A DNA stretch of 64,000 bases from Amphimedon queenslandica (taxonomy: Eukaryota > Porifera > Demospongiae > Haplosclerida > Niphatidae): assembly GCF_000090795.2 (NCBI RefSeq), contig NW_003546616.1, positions 27,124 through 91,123 on the forward strand, in the 5' to 3' direction. The notes beneath the pieces are model-generated. The model was not told where the DNA came from. It worked only from the letters and a program-made list of their open reading frames with translations, and ran no database searches. A program made the translations under genes and the position numbers. Shown one piece after another: positions 12,953 to 25,746 of the stretch (position 1 is the stretch's first letter; every line of letters starts with the position of its first letter).

Positions 12953-15900
12953 TTTCCTCTTTCCCACTATTTCTCTACTTCTCACAGTTGAAAGGTTTAC
13001 ATTTTAAGCATACCGACAATTTCAATTACTGGCTCAAGTCACTGCGTCACATTGGCCTACCTGAGGTTAGAGTCACACAGAGTAGGACATGACTTGTTCC
13101 TCTTTAGATATTTTATCCTGAAACAACTGATCTATATGATAAGAAGAACATGCCAAGAGTTATCTACTGCATTCATGCATTGAGGTACATATTATACCAG
13201 GGACAAAGGGAGGAGAGTGGGGCCTTTTTGTCATTCTGTTGTCTTCATTTGTTATTGGACAAGAGAGTACATTGTTGGATAATTATTTTTTTACTGTCTC
13301 TAGCTGCCAATGGGCAGAATTCCCTGTATAGCATGATAGCATGTACATAAACTATTGTAATTCAATATACAGTACAAGTACAAGTGTTTGTTCTCAGCTA
13401 TAGTCTCTTGTTTGAACAGTCAGAGTCATTATTTGGATGCATCCAATGGTAAAACTATAGCTAATCATTTCAGAAACAGTTTGTTTTATTGAAGTAGCTC
13501 CTCTAGTAGCAGCTGTTAGTTGAAAATGATAGGAAGAGATGGATACAGTGTATATAGATTGGGGGATGCTATTTTGGGTGGTGTCGTGTGTATGTGTATG
13601 GTCTGTTAGGTGTGTTTCTTTAATGATGTCTGCCAAGTTATTGATCCAACAGTGTTTAATGTATACAGTACTGTTTCAACACTGACACATGTACATGTAA
13701 TGTGCATATACATGTACATGTATGTGTGTATGGTGATTGGACTTGTATGTGTTATTATTTGAATGTGAATGTTATTTGTTGGTGTATACTCAATGTTAGT
13801 TACACTATGCACATATTTATGACGTTATGAATACTTTTAATTCTTTCTTTGCCTCCCCCCCCTCTCTCTCTCTCTCTTTCTCTCTCCATTTCCTCACAGT
13901 ATTTATCTTCACAAACTTGGCAAAGCTCCAGAAATAGAGAACCTAGTTGGGACTGTCGTCTTTACACGTGAGTACCCAATACCATGTGACTATCATGTGA
14001 CTATCATGTGACTGTATACATGTACATGTGTAGAGGAAGAGATTAGTGCTATGAAGTCTGAGCTGGATAAGTATGGGATCACAATGCCGTCCTTTGGTAA
14101 GATTGGTGGCATCCTCGCCAGTGAGGTAAGCTGATCATGGGATTATCACTTAATGTTCACGGGATTTTTGTATCTTTCGTAGCTATCAGTGGACGAAGCA
14201 GCAAGTGAGTGGATGGATGAACTTAATTTATTTTATTTGACCTCTCTTTAATTCGTTTTTGTTTTTACTTCTCTCTCTTTTTTCATCTCTCTCTCTCTCT
14301 TCCTCCTTCCGTCCCTCAGTACATGCTGCAGTCTTAGCTATTAATGAAGCTATTGATGGTGGTGATCATACAGTTACGTTGGCTAAGTTACAGAACCCAG
14401 CTGCTGTCCTTGAGGACATTGAGCCAGAGAATAGCCCACGCTATCAGTCGTCACTGGAATCAACAAAGAAGGACAAAAAAGGTATTTTTTGTGACTTTAA
14501 CAGATGTCTCATTGTACGTTGTCTTTCTTTATAATTATTAATTTATTATTGCTTTATTTTATTTTAATTGTTTAACATATTGTGTCTACATGTCATTTAA
14601 TTATTATTGTTCATTTAAAATTCTTTTTATTATAGTATTAAGTAAGACTTCCATATTTGGTGAGCAAAAGGTGGCTCACCAAATAAAAAGGGTTTGTATC
14701 TCTGACAGATGGGGGGCAAATTTTGCCAAAAATGAAATGGAGAGAATCTACCATTTTTATAGTTTTTTTTTTGATAGATATACATGTTTTTATGTTGCGT
14801 AGAAATTTTGAGCTATTTTTAATCAAGTTTGAATTTTTTATAAATTTTTAAAGTTATACTCAAAAATCAGGCCAAAGTCCCTGTACTATAGTACATGGTC
14901 TCGGGCCAAATTTTGCCAAAATTGAAAAGGAGAGAATTTACCATTTTTATAATTTTTTCTGATACATATACATGTACTTATGTTGTGTAGAAAGTTTGAG
15001 CTGATTCCGATTAAGTTTGAATTTTTTATGAATTTTTAAAGTTTTATACACTGTACTGTACATGTATATTGAAATGATTTATTGATCTATAGGTTCTGCT
15101 GATGAGGGTGATGTGTCTGAAGCTGATGCTTATGATTTCTTGTTGACACAGAGTGAGATCCAGTCATGTGTACAATCAGTGAATGATAAAGTAAAGGAAG
15201 AGGCTAGACAAGCTAAACGTGAGCTACTCCCCCTCTCTCTCTCCCTCTTTCCTTTCCTCCTTTCCCCCTCTCTCTCTTACTTTATTCCTTCATTTATTCT
15301 CTCATATAAACTACTTCTCTTCCATTCTTCCTATCAGAGACCGAGTGTGTTCTACTGATCAATGCTGCAGTCACCAAGGGAAGCATGACTGCTTTGCTTA
15401 ACTCCCTCCAAGACGAAGGGGCGGGGTTTAGAGACGTCACACCTCAGAACCTTCGCTGGTATCAGGATATACTGTCTAAAACTAGAGCCGGGAATGGAGA
15501 GGTTTGTCCAAAGCATGTGATCGGCATGTGCCTCTCATGTGATTATTTGTGTTTAGAATGGTAATGAAGACCTGACACACGAGGAGATTCAGGATATCAT
15601 ACTGATGGCCAATCAGATAGCAGAGCACACTAGACTGGGTATGTATAATTTTTTATAACTTTTTAATTTTTTTTGGACTTCGATTTTTTCCTAATTTTTA
15701 AAAATAAACAATGCCGTCTTTATTCTTTTTACACATGTGGATTGTATCCCTCCCTCCCCTTCCTCCTAGTTGAGGCAGCTGTTCTTACTATCAATAAGTC
15801 ACTATCTGATGGATCTGCTCCAGAGGATATCCTTCAAATGCTTCAAAATGAACATATCTCACATTTCTCTGTTATACCAGCGAACGCTCAGTATTACGCT

Positions 15901-16344
15901 GATGGACTCAAGGAAAGACTCAGACAAAAGAGAGAAAAGGTAAGCAGTTAAAAGCACAACAATAAAGATGGGATTTTTGTAAATTTTGACCCATACAATA
16001 TTTCAGTATATTCTTGTAATCTTAATTATTGTTTTGTGGTCTGTATAATTATGTGTGGTATACATTTTCAGTAACTACATGTATAGTATACAAGTTACAT
16101 GTACATGTATGTGCATGTATTTGGTTTGTGTAGTACACTGTACTGTAGTAGCACTGCATGCATTATTGATGGTATGTGTTATTATTAATGAATGTGATTC
16201 TGTTGTGTATATTTTAGACTGGGAATGCGTCCTGTTTGCTCACAGAAGATGAAATTGAAGATGAAATACACAGCTGCAACGAGAGGGCAGACAAAGATAG
16301 ACTTGGTAAACAATGAAACTTTATTTTTATTACTTTGAATATCA

Positions 16345-16402
<58 letters not shown>

Positions 16403-19400
16403 TCTCCCCCTCTCTCTCCTCCTCCCTCTCTCTCTCTCTTTGTTCAGTTGCTCTTGCTTATCAAAAGATCAACCAGTCAATTGGTAGTGATTCACCTCAA
16501 GAGACTCTGACTTCATTACTTGATTCGAATGCTGATCTTTCTCATATCATCGCCGAATCAAGCATTGATCAGTATCATGCTAAACTCAAAGAAACTCAAG
16601 CAGAAAAGGGAGGAGAGGTTAGTGGTCACCTGATCATCACATGATAAGGACATAATGTACTGTATACGTGTTCTTTTATAGCCACTCACAAAAGAGGAGA
16701 TAGTTAGTTCCATTGAAGAAGTCAATAGACAAGTAGAAGCTGAGAGACTAAGTATGGAACATGTGTTATTATTATTTTTATTATTTATATTATTTTATTT
16801 TAGTGGCTGAGGGTGTGGCCTCTATAAACTCCGCCCTCTCCTCCAGTGATTCCTCGACTGTCTTGAGTACTCTAATTAATGAGCACATTAGTCTTGAAGA
16901 GGTTGATGGTGACGTGTCTCCTCATTATGTCTCGTTGATGAAAGCTGCTCTTGCTTCTAAAATTGAGGTACATCTAGTAGATGTACATGTACATGTAGTA
17001 CATTGTCATTAAAATTTTTTAAATTTTTATTCAAATATTATGCACTGGTAATTTGTAGTTATTAACAATTATTAATAGTTATTAATGGTTATTATGTATT
17101 GTTATGATAGAGAACTGGTGATTCGTCTGCTACATTGACAAGAGAAGAAATACAAGCCGTCATTCACAAAGCAAATGAGCAAACTAAGGAAGCTATTAAA
17201 AGTGGGTGTGGTCACACTAGTGGGTGTGGTCATGAGCAGTGGACAAAACTAAAATCATATTAACTTTATTATTTATTTTTCTTGATTTTAGTGGCCAAGG
17301 CTGTTCACGAGATCAATGAAATGGTGAAATCAAGTGATTCTGCATCAATACTAACTGCGTTAAAATCAAGTGATCTGATGCTGAGATCAATCACAGAGGA
17401 ATGCTCTGATACCTACCATCAGAAACTATCGCAAGCTAAAAGTGAAAAATCAACAAGTAAAGAACTTATAAACTTTTAGTTGAAATTTTTGCATGATTTT
17501 CCTATTAAGTCACCCACATTTAATTTTAATGGATAATGGTCTAAATTTTTATTATTATTTTTTTTAGCCGAAGCTGCAGTCAGTGGGTGGAGCGAGCACA
17601 AGACGAGAGATGGGTACACTTGTTACTATGACAACGGGACGGGAGAACACTCCTGGGTATATCCTGAGGGTTGGTCTGGAGTCTCCAGTGACTTGTCAAA
17701 GGAAGAAATACAAGTAAGAGGAAGGAGATAATGTATGTGTATATGTACATGATAATTTTGAGAGAAGAAACAGTACACTTGTACTTGTGAAATATGATGT
17801 ACATGAAATGTTACTTACATGTACATGTGCATGTACAATGTACATTTAGGTGAAAATTTTCACCCACTTTGGGGCGAAAGTTGCTACTTTTATTTTTAGT
17901 AATATTTCATTCTTCTCTCTCTTTCTCTCTCATAGAATATTGTGACTAAAGTAACTGCAGATTTTGATCGTTGGGCTCTCCTGAAAGCCAACGAGCCACT
18001 GATAGTATCCCTCCAGTCTCATTGGAGAGGAGCATTAGTGAGGAGACCTTTTAAAAAGAGAATGGACTATTTGAAATCACACGAGAAGGAAGCTGTTAAG
18101 CTCCAGGCCCAGTGGCGCGGATTCAAACAGAGAACAGCTTACAAAGAGAGGAAGGACCTACTTGTTAATAGCGTCCACATCATTGTTAAGGTGAGTGTGT
18201 GGGGGCGGGTTTAGTGAGTTAATTATGTGTGTGGGTGGATCTTGTAGGATATATGTACATGTGCATTTATTGTCAAAAATGCCAAGGGTTAACCATAAAA
18301 TTTTGTATATTTTTATTTGCAAAATTAAACGTAAAAATCCCCTTGTAAATGTACATGTACATCTACATGTACATGTGAGATGTTGAAAAAAAATTATATT
18401 TATGTACATTTATGATGCTACCATGGAAAATTACATGTACATGTTTGTCATTTTTTTCTCTTTTTGTCTCTCTATAGCTACAATCCTGGGCTAGGATGTG
18501 TCAACAGAGAAGGAGATACAGAGAAAGACTCGAATTCTTCAAGAGCAACGTCGCTGCTGTGGTGAGGATTCAGACATTCTGGAGGGCAAAAAAGACAAAG
18601 AAAGATTACAAGCAACTGGGTATGAGAAATAAAAAAATTACATTATTATTTTTTTTGTTAAATTTATAGTACAAGTGACTCAACCTCCAGCCTCTGCCGT
18701 CCGTAAATTCTTGTCTCTCCTCGAACAAAGTGATCTTGATTTCACGGAAGAGATCGAGTGTCAGAAGCTGAAATCTGAAGTTGTTCAGCAGATCCGCTCA
18801 AACCAGCAGCTGGAGCAAGACCTCAGAGTGATTGATCTTAAAATCGGACTGTTAGTGAAGAACAGGCTAACTATACAAGTGAGTTTTTGTTACTGTAACA
18901 AGCAGGGTTTCCCACAAAGCATGCTAAGTGTGAGCTAAATTCATGGGCTAAAAAGCACTACAATAGTACATGGCATTTGGAGCAACTTAGATCCAAACTT
19001 AATCAGAATCAGCTCAAAATTGAAACATAAGAACATATATGTGTATATGTATTTAAAAAATTATAAAAGCTGAAAAGTTTCTCCTTTTCACTTTTGATGA
19101 AATTTGGCCAAAGCCCCTGTACTATATAGTACAGGGTGTTATATAGTATGGGGTGTTTTACCAAATTTTTGAGCAACTTTAAAAATTCATAAAAAATCCA
19201 AACTTGATTGAAATCAGCTCAAACTTGCTACACAACATAAGAACATGTATATGTATAAAAAAATATTACAAAAATGAAGAATTCTCTCTTAGTCATTTTT
19301 GGCAAAATTTGGCCAAAGACCCTGTACTATAGTACAGGGACTTTGGCCCAATTTTTGAGTAACTTTAAAAATTCATAAAAAATCCAAACTTGATCGGAAT

Positions 19401-21645
19401 CAGCTCAAACTTGCTACACAACATAAGAACTTGTATATGTATCAAAAAATATTACAAAAATGAAGAATTCTCTCCTAGTCATTTTTGGCGAAATTTGGCC
19501 AAAATCCCTGTACTATAGTACAGGGACTTTGGCTTGATTTTTAACCAATTAAATTCTGTATTAATTCTTCCTTTTTGTCCCCTCTTTCTCAAGGATGTTG
19601 TCTCTCAGACTGATCAGATGAGGCGGAACAGGAAAAGGGGGAAGAGCAGAGCAGCTGTTACTAGTGAAGATGATGATGAAGAGTCGGTAGGTGGACTTAG
19701 AGGTCTCTCCAAATCAAGTCAAGAGAAGATTGAAGTAAGTATGAAAGGAAGAAAAGACTTACATTATACATTTGTAAATCTTTCATTTATCTTTTAAATT
19801 GATTATTTTATGTACGTTTGTACATGTATCTATTGCTACTGTGAAAGCTTGTAGATTAGCATTGCATAAATTTTTGTGACCACTCTCTCTTTCTCTCTTT
19901 TTTTCTTCCTCTCTATTTTTCTCTCTCTCTCTTTCTAGGCTTACCAATATCTCTTTTACCTTCTCCAAACTGAGCCAAGATACTTTGCTAAGCTGATATT
20001 TGAAATGTCGCCCAACAGGACAAACAAGTTTATGGAGAACGTGATATTGACTGTACTGAACTATGCACAGAATAACAGAGAACAGTATCTCCTCGTTAAA
20101 CTATTTGAGACTGCTCTATTTGAAGAAATTGAGTGAGTATACTACATGCACATGTACATGTACATTAATTTACAATGTATTTTTATTGCACTACAATACG
20201 TTATGTTTGCATAGCCTAGCTGTGCTTTTTAGACTGTTGTGGTTAAAATGGTATGACCACAGGTCTATGAATAGCTTTACTGAATAGGTGTAGGTGCAAC
20301 CCATGATAGCCTTTTCAAAAATAAGAGTATATAAGCTCCATGGACTAGCTGTGCAATGATGACTCAATTATTGAAGATAATGGAAAAAAATTTTTGAATG
20401 GGACATTTGCATTATTGTATAATAGTCCCTGTACCCAATCAATTTGAATAAACAGTAAAAAAAACAGTTAATTAATACAGTGCATGTACATGTACATGCA
20501 TAAGAATGCCTTGGGCTCATTTTGTACTATAGTGTATGATGGTATTAGATGAAGATTTACTGAATTACATGTACATGTTTTTTACATGTACATGTACATG
20601 TTGGGCGTTTGTTGATTCCTTTCCCTTCCCTCTTCTCTCAAGATCAAAAGTGTTTGCATTGAAAGATATCATAACTGGCAATCCGACGGTCATCAAGATG
20701 GTGATCCACTTCACTCGGAGTGAGAGCGAAGGAGGCCACACTGTACTACGCGAGCTACTGGCTCCGCTGGTTAAGGAAATACTGGAGAAACAGGACCTGG
20801 TACTTAATACCAGTCCTGTGGATGTGTACAAGGCATGGATCAATCAGATGGAGAGTGAGACTGGAGAGAAATCGTAAGTGAAAAATGTACATGTACATGT
20901 ACATATGCTTACATGTTTATGGATATTTCACTATAGTATACATGTGTACATGTATATCAATAAAAATAATTATTCAATAAAACTAATTGTTGGATTTGCT
21001 GCTTACATGTACATTTAATTGGTCACATACATGTATGTCATTTTAAGCATGCTCAGAATTAAAAGCAAAATTTCACTTTTTCTTCTCACATTTCCTCATT
21101 CATTATTCATTGATTGTTACCATGGTTACCTTTATTACCAGAAAACTCCCATATGAGGTCTCCAATGACCAAGCCTTGGGTCATGAAGAGGTTAAGAAGA
21201 GAATAGGTCAAACCATTCAAGTGCTGATAGACGCTACAGAGAAATTTCAAACGACCATACTTGCTAGTGTTGGCAGAATACCGTAAGTGACACATGTCGC
21301 CTCTAAATGTGCACATGTACATGTATTGCGTCTTTGTTAATTCATTTTTATTGTGTCACATGACTGTTGCTATAGATACACTATGCGTTACATTGCCATG
21401 TGTCTCCGTCAAGCTCTTCATAAGAAGTTCCCTGAGTCCGATGAGGATGATGTTCTAAAGGTTAGTACTAGAAATACATGCACATGTACGTTACATGTAC
21501 ATGTACATCTCAGCTTATTTCTCATTCCATATACACGTATATCTCCCTCATTCTGTTTCTCATTTTTTACCTTACATGTACATGTACATGTATATTTTTT
21601 ACACATATATATACATGTACATGATGAGTACATGTACTTGAACCT

Positions 21646-21686
<41 letters not shown>

Positions 21687-22124
21687 AGGTTGTTGGTAAT
21701 TTGTTGTACTACCGCTACATGAATCCAGCAATAGTGGCGCCTGATGCATTTGATATTATTGACATGGGAGTGGAGAAGAGGGTCCTTGAACCAGACCAGA
21801 GACGTAATCTTGGTGCCATTGCTAAAGTACTTCAACACGCTGCAGCAGGAAAATTTGTAAGCAAAGAGCATGTACATACATGTATACATGTACATGTATT
21901 TATAAATAGAATGTGCAGGTGCATGTATGCCAAACATTCTTTTTATGTTATTGTGTAAGTGTTTCCTTATCTTGAAATCATTTTCTAAAAAGGAAGCGTG
22001 TATGCGTATGAGAATAGAAAGAATTTTGATTATAAATAATGATGCAATGTGTGTACATCCATGTAATTTATTTATACCGTAATTTGTACTTTTAATTTCT
22101 ATATTTCCTTCTTTCTCCTCCCTC

Positions 22125-22173
<49 letters not shown>

Positions 22174-24935
22174 GTCTGTCTCTCTCTCTCAGTTTGAGGG
22201 TGAGAATGCTGCTCTTTCTTCCATGAACGGTTACATTCAAAAAGCATTTGGAAGATTCAAGCAGTTCTTCTTAGCTGCCTCTACTGTTGATCCACCTAAT
22301 CAGAAGTTTGGTTATGATGAGTACACTGATGTCATAATGGTCACCAGACCTGTCATTTATATAACTGTCAAGGAGGTCCTACGTACCCATACTGTAAGCT
22401 TGTATATCTTAGTAAAACTTTGCATATCTCAGTATACTTTTAACGCATAACACTATATACTCTTAACATAATATTTGGAAGAGTGATTTTGACTATACTT
22501 TTTAGAATGCTTTGTTTGTACATCTCAGTATATTTTTGTGCATGTCAGTATACTTCTGTATATTATACAGCTGCTAGTGGAGCACGAAGAAGCTTTGGCT
22601 CCAGAGCCCAGTGATCCTTTGAGGGACATATTGAAGGACCTTGGAGCAATACCGTCAGTTGAAGCACTATTAGGTATCGTAGAGTGCATACATGCATGTA
22701 CATGTACATATGTACATGTTTATAAGAATTTTGAAACACCTCTTTCCTAATGTTATGCGCCATATTTTACTCCCTGTTAAGGTGGCGTGAGAGAAGCCGC
22801 TCCTAATGAGGACAAGGAAGACATCATTAACGAAGCCTCCAAGCAGGAACTTGCACTGACCCTCACCAACAAATTTGAGGCAAAGGCGGACGACAGCAGC
22901 GACATGAAGGCTCTCTTTGTCCGTACTAAGAGGATGGTTGTTGATCTCCTTCGTGTCCAAGCAGGCGATAATCTAACGGACATTTTGTACACGCCGGCGA
23001 CACCCGAGCAGGAGGAGGAGCACCAGAGGATGATCAAGGAAAGGGAAGAGGCTGATAAGGCCAACAAGAGCTTGTCTCTATCACAGGCGGACTCCGTCTA
23101 CACTGACAGAGAGTGAGCTATTGGTTTTTGTATATTTTATGAAAATTAGTAGAGTTGTAGATGTACATGTAGTTATAATAGTAAGAAACTTTTATGCCAA
23201 ATTTCGTCAAAAATGGTTAGGAGAGAATTCTTCATTTTTATTATTTTTTTTGATACATATACATGTTCTTATGTTGTGTAGCAAGTTTGAGCTGATTCCG
23301 ATCAAAATTAGATTTTTTATGAATTTTTAAAGTTACTCCAAAATTGGGCCAAAGTCCCTGTACTATAGTACAGGGACTTTGGCCAAAATTTGCCAAAATT
23401 GACTAGGAGAGAATTCTTCATTTTTATAATTTTTTCTGATACATATATATGTTTTTATGTTTTGTAGAAAGTTTGAGCTAATTCTCATCAAATTTGGATT
23501 TTTAACGAATTTTTAAAGTTACTCCAAAATTGAGCCAAAGTATAGTACAGGGACTTTGGCCAAAATTTGCCAAAATTGACTATGAGAGAATTCTCCATTT
23601 TAATAATTTTTTCTGATACATATACATGTTTTTATGTTGCATAGCAAGTTTGAGCTGATTCCGATAAAATTTGGATTTTTTTGAATTTTTAAAGTTGATC
23701 AAAATTGACCATCTATGCCATCAAAAATGGCTGGGATAAAGTCCTCAACAACATGGATTTCTATTATTTTATTACATAAATTATGCTCTCTCTCTCTCTC
23801 TCTCCTTTACTATATTTCAGTTTGCCCATTGAGGGAATGAAGCGTAAGATCATGAGACAGTTAAGGTCACTGGAACAAGAAGAGATGGTATCAAGTAAAG
23901 ACGACTATCAAGAAATAATCAACTCGATTGCCAAGGTACTCTATTCTCTAAGACACGCCCATAATAGCGTTACAACAGCGGGTTGTATGCAAATAAATGG
24001 TTGTATTTTTGAAGCATTTGATGTCCTTTTATTTCATTAATAGGACATTAGAAACCAGCATCGTCATAGACAGCAGAGGAAACTTGAGTTGAAGCGTCTT
24101 CAAGAGACGATGGAGAAACTGAATGCAAAGACGCATTTCTTTGAAGAGCAGATGGAGTACTACCAGCAATATGTTAAAGCATGTCTCGACAGTCTTGCCA
24201 AAGCAAGCAGGTCAGCATTGTATGTACACATACATATACATGTACATGTACAATGTATGCTTGGAGTGTATAACTTGAAATATAACAATTGTGTGTACAT
24301 GTACATGTACGTAGCAGAAATTTGTAATTTTCTGAAAGCTTAATTGATTAATTAACAGCTGCATGTGTAAATATTCAGGGCTGTGATAGAAGGAAACTCA
24401 TTGTACATTTAACTTATATTATTTATGATTATAATTATTGTTTGCAGTGGTCCAGCTGGTGGTACAGAGTTTAAAAAGCAGACGGTGAAGTACACTGCAC
24501 AGAGACTCCATGAGAAAGGAGTTGTGCTTGAGATTGATGGTCTACCAAAGCACCAGTGAGTATATCTCTTCATCCCTCCATTATATACTGTGATAGTTTG
24601 TTGGTGATACTAATAATGTATCATGTTTTATTGTCATTAGGTTCAGGAATGCTCAAATTGAGATTACTTCAATTGATGTTGGCGTTTTTGAAGTCAAGGG
24701 GCGTGTCTTGGGCGTGGCTCTGGATAAATTTGAACTCGTTTTTCAGGTAAAAATATAAAGAGAGAAAGAGACATTACAAATTGTATACGAATTATTTATT
24801 TATTTATTTGTTTATTAGGATTTGCTTCAGATGCAATATGAAGGCGTGGCCGTCATGAAAATCCTTGGTCGTGCCAAGATAAACGTGAATCTTCTCATCT
24901 ACCTCATTAATAAGAAGTTTTACGGGAAAGGCTAG
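9674..24935 (+). CDS. IQGAP-family scaffold protein (CH, IQGAP repeats, WW, IQ, RasGAP-like, RGCt)
   Basis: Cortical scaffold that binds actin, calmodulin and Cdc42/Rac. Over 35 exons. Domains in order: N-terminal Ser/Gly-rich leader (9674-9854); calponin-homology domain (10477-14204: VAYEYLCHLEEAK, KIYDVDGSRLA, LHFKHTDN, IFYPETTDLYDKKNMPR, KIGGILASELSVDEAA), with the expected exon after EEAK missing in the N gap; six IQGAP repeats, each with an (A/V)xxxIN core (VLAINEAI, VLLINAAV, VLTINKSL, AYQKINQSI, VASINSAL, VHEINEMV) at 14320-17456; a WW domain with W, YY and SWVYPEGW (17568-17713); four IQ motifs (SLQSHWRGALVRR, KLQAQWRGFKQR, KLQSWARMCQQR, RIQTFWRAKKTKK; 17936-18619); the GAP-related domain (19939-22393) with YYRYMNPAIVAPDAF; and the RGCt domain ending GRAKINVNLLIYLINKKFYGKG at 24935. 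The arginine-finger position holds Thr (GNPTVIKM), as in other IQGAPs, so it is not expected to be an active GAP. Confidence 0.95.
10577..12651 (+). other. Large IQGAP intron
   Basis: AT-rich intron sequence. It holds (TACATG)n tracts (11221-11290, 11960-12070), a long ATT/ATC trinucleotide tract at about 11725-11866, GA-rich tracts around 10745-10830 and a (CT)n tract at 12594-12651 that runs into the gap. I see no exon or RNA gene. Confidence 0.6.
11725..11866. repeat. (ATT/ATC)n trinucleotide microsatellite
   Basis: Near-continuous run of ATT and ATC/GTT triplets in an IQGAP intron. Confidence 0.85.
12652..12822. other. Assembly gap (171 N) inside IQGAP
   Basis: The gap follows a (CT)n tract and ends directly inside an exon (YWYAPEVLPLKKIYD begins at 12823). 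The CH-domain exon expected between EEAK (10576) and this exon is not visible anywhere in 10577-12651, so it is probably hidden here. Confidence 0.95.
14655..15055. repeat. Palindrome repeat family copy
   Basis: IQGAP intron; palindrome at about 14879-14898, with one mismatch arm. Confidence 0.8.
18903..19540. repeat. Palindrome repeat family copy (leader plus three units)
   Basis: IQGAP intron; palindromes near 19113, 19320 and 19506. The last two are 186 bp apart. Confidence 0.9.
23190..23720. repeat. Palindrome repeat family copy (about three units)
   Basis: IQGAP intron, opposite orientation; perfect palindrome at 23356-23375, half-deleted copy near 23541. Confidence 0.9.
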
Positions 24936-25746
24936 CACAAAGCCAGACCCTTCACAAAAACACCAACAACCACACAGCTGATATCAACAATAATAATAAA
25001 TAAATAAATAAATAAAGGACACTCTTGCATCATTGATTGAAAGATTATATAATTTAGAATTAATTAGGCATTGTTATTGCTGTATTTTTGTCTTTTCATT
25101 TTGTTTGGTCGTGTGATTGTCAAGTGACATAAAACCTTTCCTCCTTTTATTGTGCTGTTTGGGTCTCTCTCTAACAATTATTATTGTTATTATTATTTTA
25201 TGTACATTGAATTATCTCTCTTTGAGAGCAAATAGAATAGACAAAAAGACTGATCTCCAAGTACATGCATAGTATGATTATGTACTGCATAATCCTCTAT
25301 CTATGAGTTACATTCATTCAACCTTATGTACTACATACACATTGTTATTCTCCTGCTACTTCCTTGTGAGGTTCATGTGTTTACTGTTAGTTGCTCACTT
25401 TCAATGTGTAAAGTTTGAAGTGACTGTAGGCTATCTATACTTTTGGAAAGTATTTATTACGAACAATTAGCTATTTTGTTTACCAAAAGTTGCACCGGCA
25501 GTCTCTCACTGTTATTATTATTATAACTATTAATGATGATACGCTGCTGCTTAGAGTTTATAAACTGCTACCATCCTTTAATATGTCTATGATTGCTGTA
25601 TTGGAGCAGAATCGACTCTGTTTTAACATGATTTTATTTTCATTTGGCACGCAAATTATGGGCGTGGTTGTACCGGCAATTATGTTACCGGTCGGGAACT
25701 TGTAAAGTTTCTTGATGCAGAAAAGAGAAGGAAAAGGGGCAAGAAG
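24936..25746. other. Intergenic region IQGAP to Unc13
   Basis: Contains the IQGAP 3' UTR with an AATAAATAAATAAATAAA run at 24995-25016, then AT-rich sequence and the presumed promoter and 5' UTR of Unc13. No convincing coding exon; short open frames around 25490-25700 show no family motif and no splice support. Confidence 0.55.

Noticed and set aside
21599-22240. 213-codon minus-strand open frame
   Set aside because: It runs across IQGAP exons and a CT/GT microsatellite on the opposite strand; low-complexity shadow.
22670-23067. Minus-strand open frames opposite the IQGAP RGCt exons
   Set aside because: Antisense shadow of a conserved coding exon.
25490-25705. Small open frame upstream of Unc13
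   Set aside because: No motif, no splice sites consistent with a gene, AT-rich composition like the flanks.
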